Positions 35,002-45,030 of a DNA stretch of 64,000 nt are shown here, one piece after another (position 1 is the stretch's first letter; each line of letters opens with the position of its first letter). The position numbers and the translations under genes are program-made. The notes beneath the pieces were generated by a model. It had not been told where the DNA came from and ran no database searches. It saw only the letters and a program-made list of their open reading frames with translations. This DNA is from CAZDET01 sp964504335 (lineage in GTDB: Bacteria > Bacteroidota > Bacteroidia > Chitinophagales > Saprospiraceae). The stretch is taken from the NCBI GenBank assembly GCA_964504335.1, contig CAZDET010000008.1, positions 1 to 64,000 on the forward strand. Reading direction: 5' to 3'.

Positions 35002-35601
35002 ATGCCAAACCCCGACCGCCGCCCCCAGCTCGAACGCCTCGCCTTTGACCTAGGCCTCCGGTACCGCGAAGAGGACGATTGGGGCATGATCAATCAACTA
35101 AAGGACTTCAAGCTGTTTCAGCGTGGGTTTCGCGGGCGGATTCGGCATATGTTGCACCAACAGGAAGCGCTAATGCAATTCGACTTGCGGATCTTTGATT
35201 ACCGCTACGTCATACCGGCCAACAACCATGCGCGCGTCGTAAAGCAGACGGTGTTTTTCCTGAAAAGCCAGCGGCTCAACCTACCGCAGTGCTGGATGCG
35301 CCCCGAGCACTTTTTTCATAAAATCGGCGAACTGCTGGGCTTCGGAGATATCGATTTCGAAGAACACCCGGAATTCTCGGCCCGGTACCGCCTCACGGGC
35401 GAGGACGAAGACTACATCCGACACCGATTTAACGACCGCGTGTTGCACTTTTTTCAAGTCGAACGCGGATGGACGCTGGAGGGCCTGGGTTTCTACATGC
35501 TGCTGTATAAGAAAAACAAAATCTTGTCGCCTTCTGAAATCACTCAATTGTACCAAAATGGCAAGAAGCTCTATCAGCTCTTCCTCGAGGAATCCGTGTG
35601 A
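35002..35601 (+). CDS. Uncharacterised soluble protein
   Basis: The 199-residue protein contains the pattern KLFQRGFRGRIRHML, FDLRIFDYRYV, KQTVFFLKSQRLNLPQCWMRPE and GFGDIDFEEHPEFSARYRLTGEDEDYIRHRF, which I recognise as a recurring uncharacterised domain in bacteria, often attached to membrane proteins; here it stands alone and has no TM segment or signal peptide. It starts 132 bp after the ten-gene operon, so it may be separate. A role cannot be assigned. Confidence 0.7.
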   Translation: MPNPDRRPQLERLAFDLGLRYREEDDWGMINQLKDFKLFQRGFRGRIRHMLHQQEALMQFDLRIFDYRYVIPANNHARVVKQTVFFLKSQRLNLPQCWMRPEHFFHKIGELLGFGDIDFEEHPEFSARYRLTGEDEDYIRHRFNDRVLHFFQVERGWTLEGLGFYMLLYKKNKILSPSEITQLYQNGKKLYQLFLEESV

Positions 35602-35761
35602 TCATTAAACACTCTTGTTTCATATTCCACATTTCCACAGTGCTTTTCCACACAATGGCCTTTTGTTTTGGAAAACTTTTTGTTTCTCTTCCAAATGTGC
35701 ATCCACGAATTTGGTTAACTTAGTCGGCTAAGGATTGTTATTACTTTTCTAAAGCGGAGCT

Positions 35762-38700
35762 ATGCCAGAGTTCGTCCACCTTCATTGCCATACCCAATAT
35801 TCCCTGCTCGACGGAGCAGCAGAAATCGGGGCTATGATGGACAAGGCCAAGGCCGACGGCCAGCGAGGAGTTGCCCTGACCGACCATGGCAACATGTTCG
35901 GTGCTTTCAAATTCGTGGCCGAGGCCAATCGACGGGACATCAAGCCCATCATTGGCTGCGAGTTTTATCTGGTACAGGATCGACATCGGAAAACCTTTTC
36001 CCGAGCCAAAGGCGAACACGATAGCCGCTATCACCAACTCCTGTTGGCCAAAAACCGCCAGGGTTACGAGAACCTGTGCAAGCTATGTAGCCTCGGTTTC
36101 ATCGAGGGGCTCTACAGCAAATACCCGCGCATCGACAAAGAGCTTATCGTGAAATATCACGAGGGCCTCGTTGCCTCAAGCTGCTGCATCGGTGCCGAAA
36201 TTCCTCAATTAATTCTGCAAGGAAAACTCGAAGAAGCCGAGCAACAACTCAAATGGTGGATCGATCTTTTCGGTGAGGATTACTACATCGAAATCCAGCG
36301 CCATCGCGGGCTGGAAAATATCGACGGCCTTGGCATCAGCCAAGAGGATGTCAATCAGACCTTGATCGGCTTCGCCCGCAAGTACAACCTCAAGATCATT
36401 GCCACCAACGACTCCCACTACGTCGACGAAGAAGACTACGCCCCGCACGACATCCTGCTGTGCATCAACACCAGTAGCCTGCTAGAGGAAGAAAAGCGCT
36501 TCAAATTTCCGAGCCCCGACTTCTATTTCAAAACACAGGAAGAGATGGCTAACCTCTTCCACGACATACCGGAGTCGCTGGATACAACAATGGAGATCTA
36601 CGACAAAATCCAGCCGCTCGAACTAGCCCGCGACGTACTGCTGCCCGCTTATCCCCTCCCTGAAGGCTTCACCACGCAGGATGACTTCCTGCGCCACCTT
36701 ACCTACGAAGGTGCCAAGCGCCGCTACGGCACGATTACTCCGCAGATTCGGGAGCGGCTGGACTTCGAATTATCCGTCATTGCCAATTCCGGTTACCCGG
36801 GTTACTTCCTAATCGTTCAGGATTTCACGACCACGGCCCGCCAAATGGGCGTTAGCGTGGGGCCAGGACGCGGCTCCGCAGCGGGCTCTGCGGTAGCCTA
36901 CTGCATCGGCATCACCAATGTAGACCCCATCAAGTACGACCTGCTGTTTGAGCGCTTCCTCAATCCGGAGCGCGTGAGCATGCCCGATATCGATATCGAC
37001 TTCGACGACGTGGGGCGCCAGAAAGTCATTGACTATGTGATCGACAAGTACGGCCAAAATCAAGTCGCCCAGATCGTCACCTACGGTACGATGGCCGCCA
37101 AATCGAGCCTCCGCGACGTCGGCCGCGTGATGAATATTCCGCTGTCGGAGGTAGACCGGGTGGCTAAGACCTTCCCCGTCCACCTGAAAGCCAGCCTGGG
37201 GAAAGTCCTGGCAGAAGGCGATATCCAACCCAAGCTAAAAGATGTACTCAACAGCGAAGACCGCGAGCGCGCCTACCGCTTTCGGGAGTTAGCGGAAACA
37301 GACGACGAGATCGGCACGATGATCCAGACGGCTCGTAAACTGGAAGGCTCCGTGCGCAACACGGGTATTCATGCCTGCGGCGTCATCATCACGCCCGACG
37401 AGATCACGAACTACGTGCCGGTCAAAATCGATAAGGATTCCGGTATGCTCGTCTCGCAGTTTGACAATAGCGTCGCCGAAGATGCCGGCTTGTTGAAAAT
37501 GGACTTCCTCGGGCTCAAGACGCTTTCCATCATTAAGGATGCCGTAGCCATGGTGGCGGAAAACCACGGTATCGAACTCGACATGGATGCCGTTCCACTG
37601 GACGATGAAACGACCTACCGCTTATTCCAACGCGGTGAGACAGTTGCCATTTTCCAGTACGAAAGTTCCGGCATGCAGAAGTACATGAAGGAGCTGGTTC
37701 CGTCGAAATTCGAAGATCTCATCGCGATGAACGCCCTCTACCGCCCGGGGCCGCTGGAGTACATCCCCGAGTTCATCGACCGCAAGCACGGGCGCAAGCC
37801 AATCACCTACGACCTTCCGGAAATGGAGGAATACCTCCAGGAAACCCTGGGAATCAATGTATACCAGGAACAAATCATGCTCCTCTCCCAAAAGCTGGCC
37901 GGCTTCAGCAAAGGCCAGGCCGATATGCTCCGCAAGGGGATGGGCAAGAAGAAGAAGGCCATCATCGATATGCTCTACCCAAAATTTATTGAAGGGGGGG
38001 AAGAGCGCGGCCACCCGAAGCCAACCCTCGAAAAAATCTGGAAGGACTGGGAAGCGTTCGCTTCTTACGCCTTCAACAAGTCGCATTCGACCTGCTACGC
38101 CTTCGTCGCCTATCAGACCGCCTACCTCAAAGCGCATTATCCCGCCGAATTTATGGCCTCCGTGCTAACGCACAACAAGAATGACATCTCCAAACTCACC
38201 TTCTTCCTGCAAGAGTGCAAGCGCATGGGACTGGCGGTACTGGGACCCGACATCAACGAATCTGTATCCGATTTTTCCGTGAACCAGGAAGGGCAAGTTC
38301 GCTTTGGCCTATCCGCATTGAAGGGAGTAGGCGAAGGGCCGGTCACAGAAATTCTGAGCGAGCGGCAGGAGCACGGCCCCTATACCAGTGTATTTGAACT
38401 GCTGCAGCGATCCGACAAGGGTACTGTCAACAAGCGCGTGCTGGAAAGCCTGGCCCTCGGTGGTGCCTTTGATTGCTTCAACGACATCCACCGGGCACAG
38501 TATTTCACTCCCTCCGAGAAGTTTGATTCTTATCTCGAGCACCTGGTTCGCTACGCGAATGCTTACCAGGCGCAGAAGGCACAGGCAGCTACTTCGCTGT
38601 TTGGGGAACTACAGGAGGAAGTACTCCTGGATGAACCCGCCCCGCCCGTTGCTAAAGAATGGACCCTCCTCCACAAGCTCAACCGCGAAAAGGAGGTAAC

Positions 38701-39307
38701 GGGCATCTACGTATCCGGCCATCCGCTGGATGATTACCGCCTGGAAGTCAGTAACTTCGTGACTTGCTCGGTAGATAAAATCGACGATTACCAACAGCGG
38801 TCTTCCGTCAAAGTGGCGGGCATCATTACCTCCGAGCGGCACATGGTCTCGAAAAACGGCAATGGCTGGGGCATCTTCGAATTGAGCGATTACGACGGCA
38901 CCTTCGAATTCAAGCTGTTTGGAGAAGATTATCAGAAATTCAAGCACCTGCTTGAGGGTGGCAAGGCACTCTTTATCACCGGTGGCTGGCAGCAATCCTG
39001 GCGCGGCGACGGGCAGGAGTTTAAGGTCAAGGATATCCGACTGCTGGAAGGATTGGGCGAAAGCATGACGTCCAGTATCACCCTGCGCCTTCCACTCGAC
39101 CAACTCACGCCCGAATTGGTGGAGGAACTCGATTTGCTCTGCACTCGGCATAGCGGCGAACATAAATTGCGCATCACCTTCATCGACCGCTCCAACAGCA
39201 TGAAACTGAAGCTGGCCGCCCGCGAACGCCGGGTGCTCGCCGACAATGCCTTCGTAAGCCAACTAGAGCGACTGGGAGTCGACTACAAAGTGCAGGCGAG
39301 TGCATAA
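35762..39307 (+). CDS. dnaE: DNA polymerase III alpha subunit
   Basis: The 1181-residue protein is the replicative polymerase. It has an N-terminal PHP domain (HLHCHTQYSLLDGA), the palm with GPGRGSAAGS and the catalytic acidic motif PDIDIDFDDVGR, the thumb and fingers with AFNKSHSTCYAFVAYQTAYLKAHYP, a helix-hairpin-helix region, and a C-terminal OB-fold (VKVAGIITSERHM, then GWGIFELSDYDG). Length fits the family; no intein or frame break is seen. It is preceded by a 160-bp AT-rich leader with no clean promoter match. Confidence 0.97.
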   Translation: MPEFVHLHCHTQYSLLDGAAEIGAMMDKAKADGQRGVALTDHGNMFGAFKFVAEANRRDIKPIIGCEFYLVQDRHRKTFSRAKGEHDSRYHQLLLAKNRQGYENLCKLCSLGFIEGLYSKYPRIDKELIVKYHEGLVASSCCIGAEIPQLILQGKLEEAEQQLKWWIDLFGEDYYIEIQRHRGLENIDGLGISQEDVNQTLIGFARKYNLKIIATNDSHYVDEEDYAPHDILLCINTSSLLEEEKRFKFPSPDFYFKTQEEMANLFHDIPESLDTTMEIYDKIQPLELARDVLLPAYPLPEGFTTQDDFLRHLTYEGAKRRYGTITPQIRERLDFELSVIANSGYPGYFLIVQDFTTTARQMGVSVGPGRGSAAGSAVAYCIGITNVDPIKYDLLFERFLNPERVSMPDIDIDFDDVGRQKVIDYVIDKYGQNQVAQIVTYGTMAAKSSLRDVGRVMNIPLSEVDRVAKTFPVHLKASLGKVLAEGDIQPKLKDVLNSEDRERAYRFRELAETDDEIGTMIQTARKLEGSVRNTGIHACGVIITPDEITNYVPVKIDKDSGMLVSQFDNSVAEDAGLLKMDFLGLKTLSIIKDAVAMVAENHGIELDMDAVPLDDETTYRLFQRGETVAIFQYESSGMQKYMKELVPSKFEDLIAMNALYRPGPLEYIPEFIDRKHGRKPITYDLPEMEEYLQETLGINVYQEQIMLLSQKLAGFSKGQADMLRKGMGKKKKAIIDMLYPKFIEGGEERGHPKPTLEKIWKDWEAFASYAFNKSHSTCYAFVAYQTAYLKAHYPAEFMASVLTHNKNDISKLTFFLQECKRMGLAVLGPDINESVSDFSVNQEGQVRFGLSALKGVGEGPVTEILSERQEHGPYTSVFELLQRSDKGTVNKRVLESLALGGAFDCFNDIHRAQYFTPSEKFDSYLEHLVRYANAYQAQKAQAATSLFGELQEEVLLDEPAPPVAKEWTLLHKLNREKEVTGIYVSGHPLDDYRLEVSNFVTCSVDKIDDYQQRSSVKVAGIITSERHMVSKNGNGWGIFELSDYDGTFEFKLFGEDYQKFKHLLEGGKALFITGGWQQSWRGDGQEFKVKDIRLLEGLGESMTSSITLRLPLDQLTPELVEELDLLCTRHSGEHKLRITFIDRSNSMKLKLAARERRVLADNAFVSQLERLGVDYKVQASA

Positions 39308-39350
39308 AACCTAACTTCCGGACGGTCCGTTCTTATGGAAATGCTAAACC

Positions 39351-39974
39351 GTGACAACCTCCACATCCAATACTTCTGAATTACATCAATTACTGGAGTA
39401 CGGCCGAATCCAGTTGGATCGCCAGTTTAACCTGTCGGAGTTTGCAGCGCTAACCAGTCGATTCCCCGATTGGCAGATGGAACTGGACGCTCAGGGCAAA
39501 GTTTGGATTATGTCACCCGTAAAGAAAGAAACCGGACGTTATGAAGCCATCCTGATTGGGCTGGTATACAATTGGGCCATCCAACACGGAGGTGATGTGT
39601 ACAGCTCAGCCACTGGCATAGAACTACCCAACGAGAGCGTTTACTGTCCGGATTGTGCCTGGGTATCACCCGAGCGGAATCGCCCGTCGGAAAAAAACAC
39701 ATCGGAATCGGGCTTTTTGAAAGTGGTTCCCAACTTCGTAGCTGAAATACGTTCCGAATCGGACCGACTTTCAATTCTTAAAGAAAAGATGGAATCTGTG
39801 TGGCTGGCTGCGGGTGTTGAACTCGCCTGGCTGATTGATCCGATCGATCAGCGGGTATCTATCTACCGCCCGGACACAGCGATCCAGATACAGGCTTTTA
39901 GCGAAGGAAGGCTATCGGGAGCGCCCGATTTACCGGGGCTGCTAATTGACTTAAATCTATTCGTGCCCAAATAA
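39351..39974 (+). CDS. Uma2-type putative restriction endonuclease (DUF820)
   Basis: The 207-residue protein has the PD-(D/E)xK-like core of the Uma2 family: IMSPVKKETGRYEAIL, SSATGIELPNESVYCPDCAWVS (catalytic Asp region), VPNFVAEIRSESD (Glu) and KMESVWLAAGVELAWLIDP with conserved lysine and aspartate. Uma2 proteins are widespread in cyanobacteria and Bacteroidota and their function remains unclear. The start is GTG 39351; no in-frame ATG is close. It lies alone between dnaE and a convergent hydrolase gene. Confidence 0.85.
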   Translation: MTTSTSNTSELHQLLEYGRIQLDRQFNLSEFAALTSRFPDWQMELDAQGKVWIMSPVKKETGRYEAILIGLVYNWAIQHGGDVYSSATGIELPNESVYCPDCAWVSPERNRPSEKNTSESGFLKVVPNFVAEIRSESDRLSILKEKMESVWLAAGVELAWLIDPIDQRVSIYRPDTAIQIQAFSEGRLSGAPDLPGLLIDLNLFVPK

Positions 39975-39979
39975 AACCG

Positions 39980-41053
39980 TCATTTCACTGCCTCTACCAG
40001 GGCACGGAGCATTTTAAAACACATCGGATCACTGTCCACTGCTGAATTTGTGAGGGCGGCAAAAACAAGTTGATCCTCCGGAATTACTACCAAAAACGCG
40101 TGCCCTCCGTTGGTCTGCCCATTGTGGAACCAAACAGATCGATTGGGATTGGCCGCAGGCAGCTTGATCCAGGCCAGCCCCTGCACATTTGGACGATCCT
40201 CCGGCCCGAAGGTCCGATAAGCTGTGGTTAATAGCTCGAACGCGGCGGAATCCTGCAATAAGGTCCTACCGTACTTCACTAAATCCGAAGTAGTGGAAAA
40301 CATCGCTCCTGCACCGGCCAGCGCATCGAATGTCCAGTGAGTGCTCGGTTGCCCAACAGCATTGTGGGCGGGGAGGATGGGACTTCCTTCCGGCGGCAAT
40401 GCTGCGTAGGTTTCTTCAAGTCCGTAGGGATTCAGGATGAGTGCCTGCATCAAGTCTGGATACGACGTTTCGGCCTGTTCGGCCAGGATTGTTCCAAGAA
40501 GTCCGAATCCCAGGTTTGAATATTGGTAACTCCGCCTTTTCGGAGTAGAGCTGCGGTAGCTTTTCAGATAGGTGTACAGGTCATCCGGGCCGTAGGTTCG
40601 GTAAGGGTCAGGAGAGTTGTAGGTGGTAAAATTGAGGGGCATACGCGGCAAACCACTGTGTTGAACGGCCAGATCTTCCAGCGTCATGCTTCGCTCTTCC
40701 GGCCAACCGACAGCCGAATCCGGTAAGTAGCGACGAATGGGATCATCCAGGGCCACGGTCTTCGCCATGACCATTTTAGCCAACGCAAGGGCAGTAAAGG
40801 TTTTCGTCACCGATCCGATGGTGTAAATACTGTGCTCGCTGGGCGGAGATGGCTCCTCCGTAGAGGTCTGTCCGTAGTTCAAAAACGAGGTGGTGTTTCC
40901 TTGCGCAATGCCGATGGAAAGCGCATGCGTGGCCGGTTGTTCTATGAATGCTTCCGCCAACGAGTCGATGTAGTCCCGAGTAGCCGGAAGAAGTTGGGCA
41001 GTTGTCTGAAACGCAATACTCATCAGGAGAAGTATAGGAAAAAAAGGCCTCAT
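39980..41053 (-). CDS. Class C beta-lactamase-like serine hydrolase
   Basis: The 357-residue protein starts at ATG 41053, which gives a good signal peptide (RPFFPILLLMSIAFQTTAQ). Catalytic motifs of the beta-lactamase/penicillin-binding family are present: SVTK with Ser81 and Lys84, the Y-S-N motif at 178-180, and a late WFHNGQTNGG equivalent of the third motif. Proteins of this kind hydrolyse peptides, esters or beta-lactams in the periplasm; the substrate cannot be told. The frame extends upstream to 41176 but that extension has no signal-like features. Confidence 0.85.
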   Translation of the reverse strand: MRPFFPILLLMSIAFQTTAQLLPATRDYIDSLAEAFIEQPATHALSIGIAQGNTTSFLNYGQTSTEEPSPPSEHSIYTIGSVTKTFTALALAKMVMAKTVALDDPIRRYLPDSAVGWPEERSMTLEDLAVQHSGLPRMPLNFTTYNSPDPYRTYGPDDLYTYLKSYRSSTPKRRSYQYSNLGFGLLGTILAEQAETSYPDLMQALILNPYGLEETYAALPPEGSPILPAHNAVGQPSTHWTFDALAGAGAMFSTTSDLVKYGRTLLQDSAAFELLTTAYRTFGPEDRPNVQGLAWIKLPAANPNRSVWFHNGQTNGGHAFLVVIPEDQLVFAALTNSAVDSDPMCFKMLRALVEAVK

Positions 41054-41224
41054 CGAAAGAAAATTTGTGCGTGATCTAGAAGGTAGCCCAGCTGTCCGGC
41101 ACGAGACGCTTTTTCCAGTGCCTTTTACGGGAATACTGCAATTATAGTATCTTGCTCCGCTAACGGACAAGCTCAATCGGCGAATGCGTTCCTTTATTCG
41201 CCAAACCGCACCCAGTTATCGCGT

Positions 41225-41923
41225 ATGCAGCGCCCGCCTTCACATACGGCCATTTTGATCTTCGCTCGCACGGCGCGGGCGGAGGCGGCTGGCAAATCCT
41301 TCGTTCGAGGGCGCGATCCGCGATTTAATCAACGCATCGCCGCCAGCCTGAATAAACGGATTCAATCGATCAGCCGGCAAACCGGGTTGCCCGTTTTTTG
41401 CATTTCGGAGCAGCAGCAGGTAGGAACTACGTTCGGTGAACGCTTCACCCATGCCTTGCGACAGGTATTCGCGGCGGGTTACGAGCGCGTCATTTCCGTG
41501 GGGAACGACTGCCTTACGTTAAATACCGCTACCCTACGGCAGGCAGCCGAGCACCTCCAATCCCACGCGGCCGTACTCGGCCCGGCCACCGATGGCGGCT
41601 TGTACTTGCTAGGGCTAGACCGAGAAACTTTTGGAGCGGGAGGATTCGAACAGCTCCCCTGGCAACAGGAAACACTTTACGACGAAGTACTCCAGCTTCT
41701 GGCAGGTGCACCTGCAGCGCTGCTTCCCCCCCAATCCGACGTCGATAATGCCAGCCAATTTCAGACGGCTATTCGCCGAATGAGGCAATTACCACTGTGG
41801 TTGCGGCTTCTCTTAGCCCGCCTACACCGGGCCTTAGCCGTTTTGGAGCAACGCACCTTCCAGTGGTTTCACGTTTCTCTTCGAATGGTTTCCCTGTATC
41901 GGGGGCCTCCTATCATGGAGTAA
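41225..41923 (+). CDS. DUF2064 / TIGR04282-type glycosyltransferase-fold protein
   Basis: The 232-residue protein has the nucleotidyl/glycosyltransferase-A fold pattern of DUF2064: ILIFARTARAEAAGKSF at the N-terminus, GERFTHALRQVFAAGYERVISVGNDC in the middle, and the metal-binding ATDGGLYLLGL motif. The family includes predicted glycosyltransferases and guanylyltransferase-like enzymes. It is not overlapped by neighbours; the next gene (a TonB receptor) starts 99 bp downstream. Function beyond fold is uncertain. Confidence 0.8.
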   Translation: MQRPPSHTAILIFARTARAEAAGKSFVRGRDPRFNQRIAASLNKRIQSISRQTGLPVFCISEQQQVGTTFGERFTHALRQVFAAGYERVISVGNDCLTLNTATLRQAAEHLQSHAAVLGPATDGGLYLLGLDRETFGAGGFEQLPWQQETLYDEVLQLLAGAPAALLPPQSDVDNASQFQTAIRRMRQLPLWLRLLLARLHRALAVLEQRTFQWFHVSLRMVSLYRGPPIME

Positions 41924-42022
41924 TCATTTCCCGTATGTCAACCGATCCGGCCTCCCTATTCGTAGGTAGAGAATACGCCGGGTATACTCTAATCACGTAC
42001 ATCCAAACGCTCAAACTAACAC

Positions 42023-45013
42023 ATGCGCAGCTTATTTCTCTCGCTCTGCCTCCTGGCAAGCGGTTTGGTTCTTGCTCAACAAGACCTTACCGTGGAGGTC
42101 ATTGATTATCAGTCCAATCAGCCCGCGGTAAACGTAGCAGTCGTTTTGGTGAATGCCTCCCGCGGCTTTTCACAATCCCAACTCACCAACGAGCAGGGGA
42201 GAGCCGTCTTCCGACTCCTCCCTGCTGTGGAAGGCTATCGAGTCCAAATTGCCGAAACCGATCAATATCTCGAAACCCAATCAGAATTGATCGACATTCG
42301 ATCCAAGCAAAATCGCACCGTCCAGATCGTATTGCTCACCAAGCGCACGGTCGACCTGGAGGAAGTCAATATCACGGCCTCGGCCACCACCGACATCAAC
42401 CGAAACGATGCTGAAGTATCCTTCGAATTGCGCCGCGAGGAAATCGAAGCCATTCCCGTAGAAGGTCGGGATATCACCCGTGTGCTGTATCGCCTGCCCA
42501 ACGTGTCGCGGGCCACCGGCTTCTTCCCCGAAGCACCTAACGTAGCGATTAACGGTGCTAATTCCCTCTTCACCAGCTATCTGATCGACGGGCTCGACAA
42601 CAACGAGCGCTTTCTGGGAGGCCAGAAGTTTGCTATTCCAACCGGCTTCACCAAGAACGTGACCGTGCTCACCAATAACTATTCGGCGGAATACGGCTTG
42701 ACTTCCAACGGCGTGATTAATATCACGACGCGCTCGGGCAGCAACGATTTTGGCGGGGAGGCCTACTTCATCACCCGCCCCGGTCCGGACTTCATCGATG
42801 CGGAGACCCGCTTCGACCTGCGGGATTTGTCGGGGAATTTCGTCGGCGACGGTTTCCAGCGCTATCAGGCCGGGGCCGCCTTTGGCGGTGCTATCAAGAA
42901 GGATAAGACATTTTATTACTTCGATTTCGAGCATACCACCGACCTCAAAGACAACCAACTCCTTTCTGCCCCCCTAGGTATCAGCGAGACGATCGAGGGC
43001 AACAACTACTTCACCTATCTCAGCGGTAAGGTAGATCACCTGTGGAGCAACCGCTTCCGGTCCTCTCTGCGAGCCAATGTGGGTTTCGTAGAGATCGAAC
43101 GCCAGGGCGGCGGCCTGGAAGGCGGTGTGGCCTTCCCCTCGGCCGGTAATATACAGGATCGCAACTCCATCCTGGTCGCTTCCAACAACACCTACGTGAG
43201 CGCCAACTCCCGATTCAGCTCGCAAACCAACTTCCAGTACGCCCGCTTCCTGTGGGACTATGCCCAACCGCGCAATCCCAATAGCCCGCTGGTGACCGTG
43301 CTCGACCCCACCGAGCAAACGGCAGCCGTGCTGGGCCATCCGGGCTTTATTTTTCGGTCGGAGGAAAATACCTTCCAGGTTCAGCAGAAGTTTTCCTTCT
43401 ACCTCGGTAAGCATACCCTCAAAACCGGGGTCAACTTCATCACCTCCGATCACCGCCTGAATGGCGGCGGCGTGCCCAATGGCAGCTACCGCGTCAAGCT
43501 CACGCAAGGGCAACTGGATCAACTGCGCGAACAGAACCTGGGAGCCGACCTGGCCATCACCGATATCCCCAGCGATGTGGAAGTACTCGACTACAACGTC
43601 GAACTGCGCCCGAACAGCTTCGGCACCCGCCAGACGATCTACTCCATATACATCGAGGATCAACTGGCAGTCAACGAGCGCCTCAACCTTACCCTCGGCT
43701 TGCGCTACGATTACGACAACCTGTCGGAAGGCGGCAGCGACGAAGGGGATTACAACAACATCGCTCCACGTTTCAACTTCAACTACAAGCTCAACTCGCG
43801 TTCAGTAATTCGGGGCGGCTACGGTATTTTTTACGACAAAATCCTGTATGCCGTCTACAGCGACGCCCTCCAGCAAAACACGGATGATCCGGACTACCGG
43901 CGGCAAATTCAGTCCTTCATCGATCAGGGCCTCCTGCCGGCGGATACCGATATCGACCAGGTGGTGTTTAACGGCAATCTCACGGCTAGCGTAAATGGCG
44001 TTTCCTATCTCAACGGCCCCACCGCCGACGATCTCCAGGACCGAAGATCGGGCGTGTTCAGCAGCGAGCGACGCATCCTGAATCCAAACGGCTACGACAA
44101 TCCGTTTACCCACCAATTTGCCCTGGGCTACCAGCTCCAACTGGATGAGCGCAGTCTGTTTTTCGTCGATCTGGTGCACAACCGTTCGGAAAACCTTTTC
44201 CGTTTGCGCAACCTCAACGCCGCGGCCCCCTACCCGATCACCGATCCGGACAACGTCGTAGTGCGCACGCCGGAAGAAGCCGACCTCACCCGGCCGGTTC
44301 CCATCATTGATGGCAGCTACGGGCTCATCAACGGCGAACGCGTAGACGGCGTGGCCCGCAACGTGGTGATCTCCGAAACCGCCGGCAAATCGCGCTACTA
44401 CGCGGCCAGCTTCAACCTGCAGCGCGACCGTGGTGCCACCGATTTCAGTTGGCGCGTCAACTACACGCTGTCCCTGCTCGAAAACGATACCGAAGACATC
44501 AACTTCCGCGCAATGGATGCCAATAACTTCGAGGATGAGTTCGGGCCCTCCATCAACGACCGCCGCCACATCATCAACGCCATCGGAAGCTACCACGCGC
44601 CCTTCGGCCTGACGGTGACGCTCGCCGGGCTCTTCCAGAGCGGCCAACCCATCAACCGCATCCCGGATGCCACTATCTACGGTACGGCCGACCTCAACGG
44701 CGACGGAGCGTCCTTCGGCGATGCCTACGTCGGCAACAGCGACCGTTACCCCGGCGAATCGCGCAACAGCGACCGGTTACCCTGGTCGGAAACGATTGAT
44801 GCTTCGTTGCAGTACCAATTCCCTCTTGGGCAGAATGCCCTGGAGCTGCGCGCCGATATTTTCAACGTACTGAACACGACGAATCTGAGCGGCTTCAGCA
44901 ACAATGCCACGTCCAGCAATCAAATCCAGGCGGGTCCGGCCGGCTCCGGTATTGTGCGCCGCAATGCGGATGCGCCCCGGCAATTCCAGTTCGGATTGCG
45001 CTTTTTATTTTAA
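42023..45013 (+). CDS. TonB-dependent outer-membrane receptor with carboxypeptidase-regulatory-like domain
   Basis: The 996-residue protein has a signal peptide (LFLSLCLLASGLVLAQ), an N-terminal carboxypeptidase-D regulatory-like domain at about 22-105 (VEVIDYQSNQPAVNVAV), a plug domain (RDITRVLYRLPNVSRATGF, then NVAINGANSLFTSYLIDGLDNNE) and a 22-strand-type barrel ending in FQFGLRFLF, a typical outer-membrane C-terminus. It takes up a substrate using TonB energy. No SusD partner follows. The next genes encode a binding protein, permeases and ATPase, so it likely is the outer-membrane part of one uptake route. The substrate is unknown. Confidence 0.9.
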   Translation: MRSLFLSLCLLASGLVLAQQDLTVEVIDYQSNQPAVNVAVVLVNASRGFSQSQLTNEQGRAVFRLLPAVEGYRVQIAETDQYLETQSELIDIRSKQNRTVQIVLLTKRTVDLEEVNITASATTDINRNDAEVSFELRREEIEAIPVEGRDITRVLYRLPNVSRATGFFPEAPNVAINGANSLFTSYLIDGLDNNERFLGGQKFAIPTGFTKNVTVLTNNYSAEYGLTSNGVINITTRSGSNDFGGEAYFITRPGPDFIDAETRFDLRDLSGNFVGDGFQRYQAGAAFGGAIKKDKTFYYFDFEHTTDLKDNQLLSAPLGISETIEGNNYFTYLSGKVDHLWSNRFRSSLRANVGFVEIERQGGGLEGGVAFPSAGNIQDRNSILVASNNTYVSANSRFSSQTNFQYARFLWDYAQPRNPNSPLVTVLDPTEQTAAVLGHPGFIFRSEENTFQVQQKFSFYLGKHTLKTGVNFITSDHRLNGGGVPNGSYRVKLTQGQLDQLREQNLGADLAITDIPSDVEVLDYNVELRPNSFGTRQTIYSIYIEDQLAVNERLNLTLGLRYDYDNLSEGGSDEGDYNNIAPRFNFNYKLNSRSVIRGGYGIFYDKILYAVYSDALQQNTDDPDYRRQIQSFIDQGLLPADTDIDQVVFNGNLTASVNGVSYLNGPTADDLQDRRSGVFSSERRILNPNGYDNPFTHQFALGYQLQLDERSLFFVDLVHNRSENLFRLRNLNAAAPYPITDPDNVVVRTPEEADLTRPVPIIDGSYGLINGERVDGVARNVVISETAGKSRYYAASFNLQRDRGATDFSWRVNYTLSLLENDTEDINFRAMDANNFEDEFGPSINDRRHIINAIGSYHAPFGLTVTLAGLFQSGQPINRIPDATIYGTADLNGDGASFGDAYVGNSDRYPGESRNSDRLPWSETIDASLQYQFPLGQNALELRADIFNVLNTTNLSGFSNNATSSNQIQAGPAGSGIVRRNADAPRQFQFGLRFLF

Positions 45014-45030
45014 TACTAACGACCACCACT

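Noticed and set aside
35679..35713. Possible promoter for dnaE (TTTG then CGAATTTG)
   Set aside because: The -7 match is only 6 of 8 and the spacing of 23 bp is off; too weak to list.
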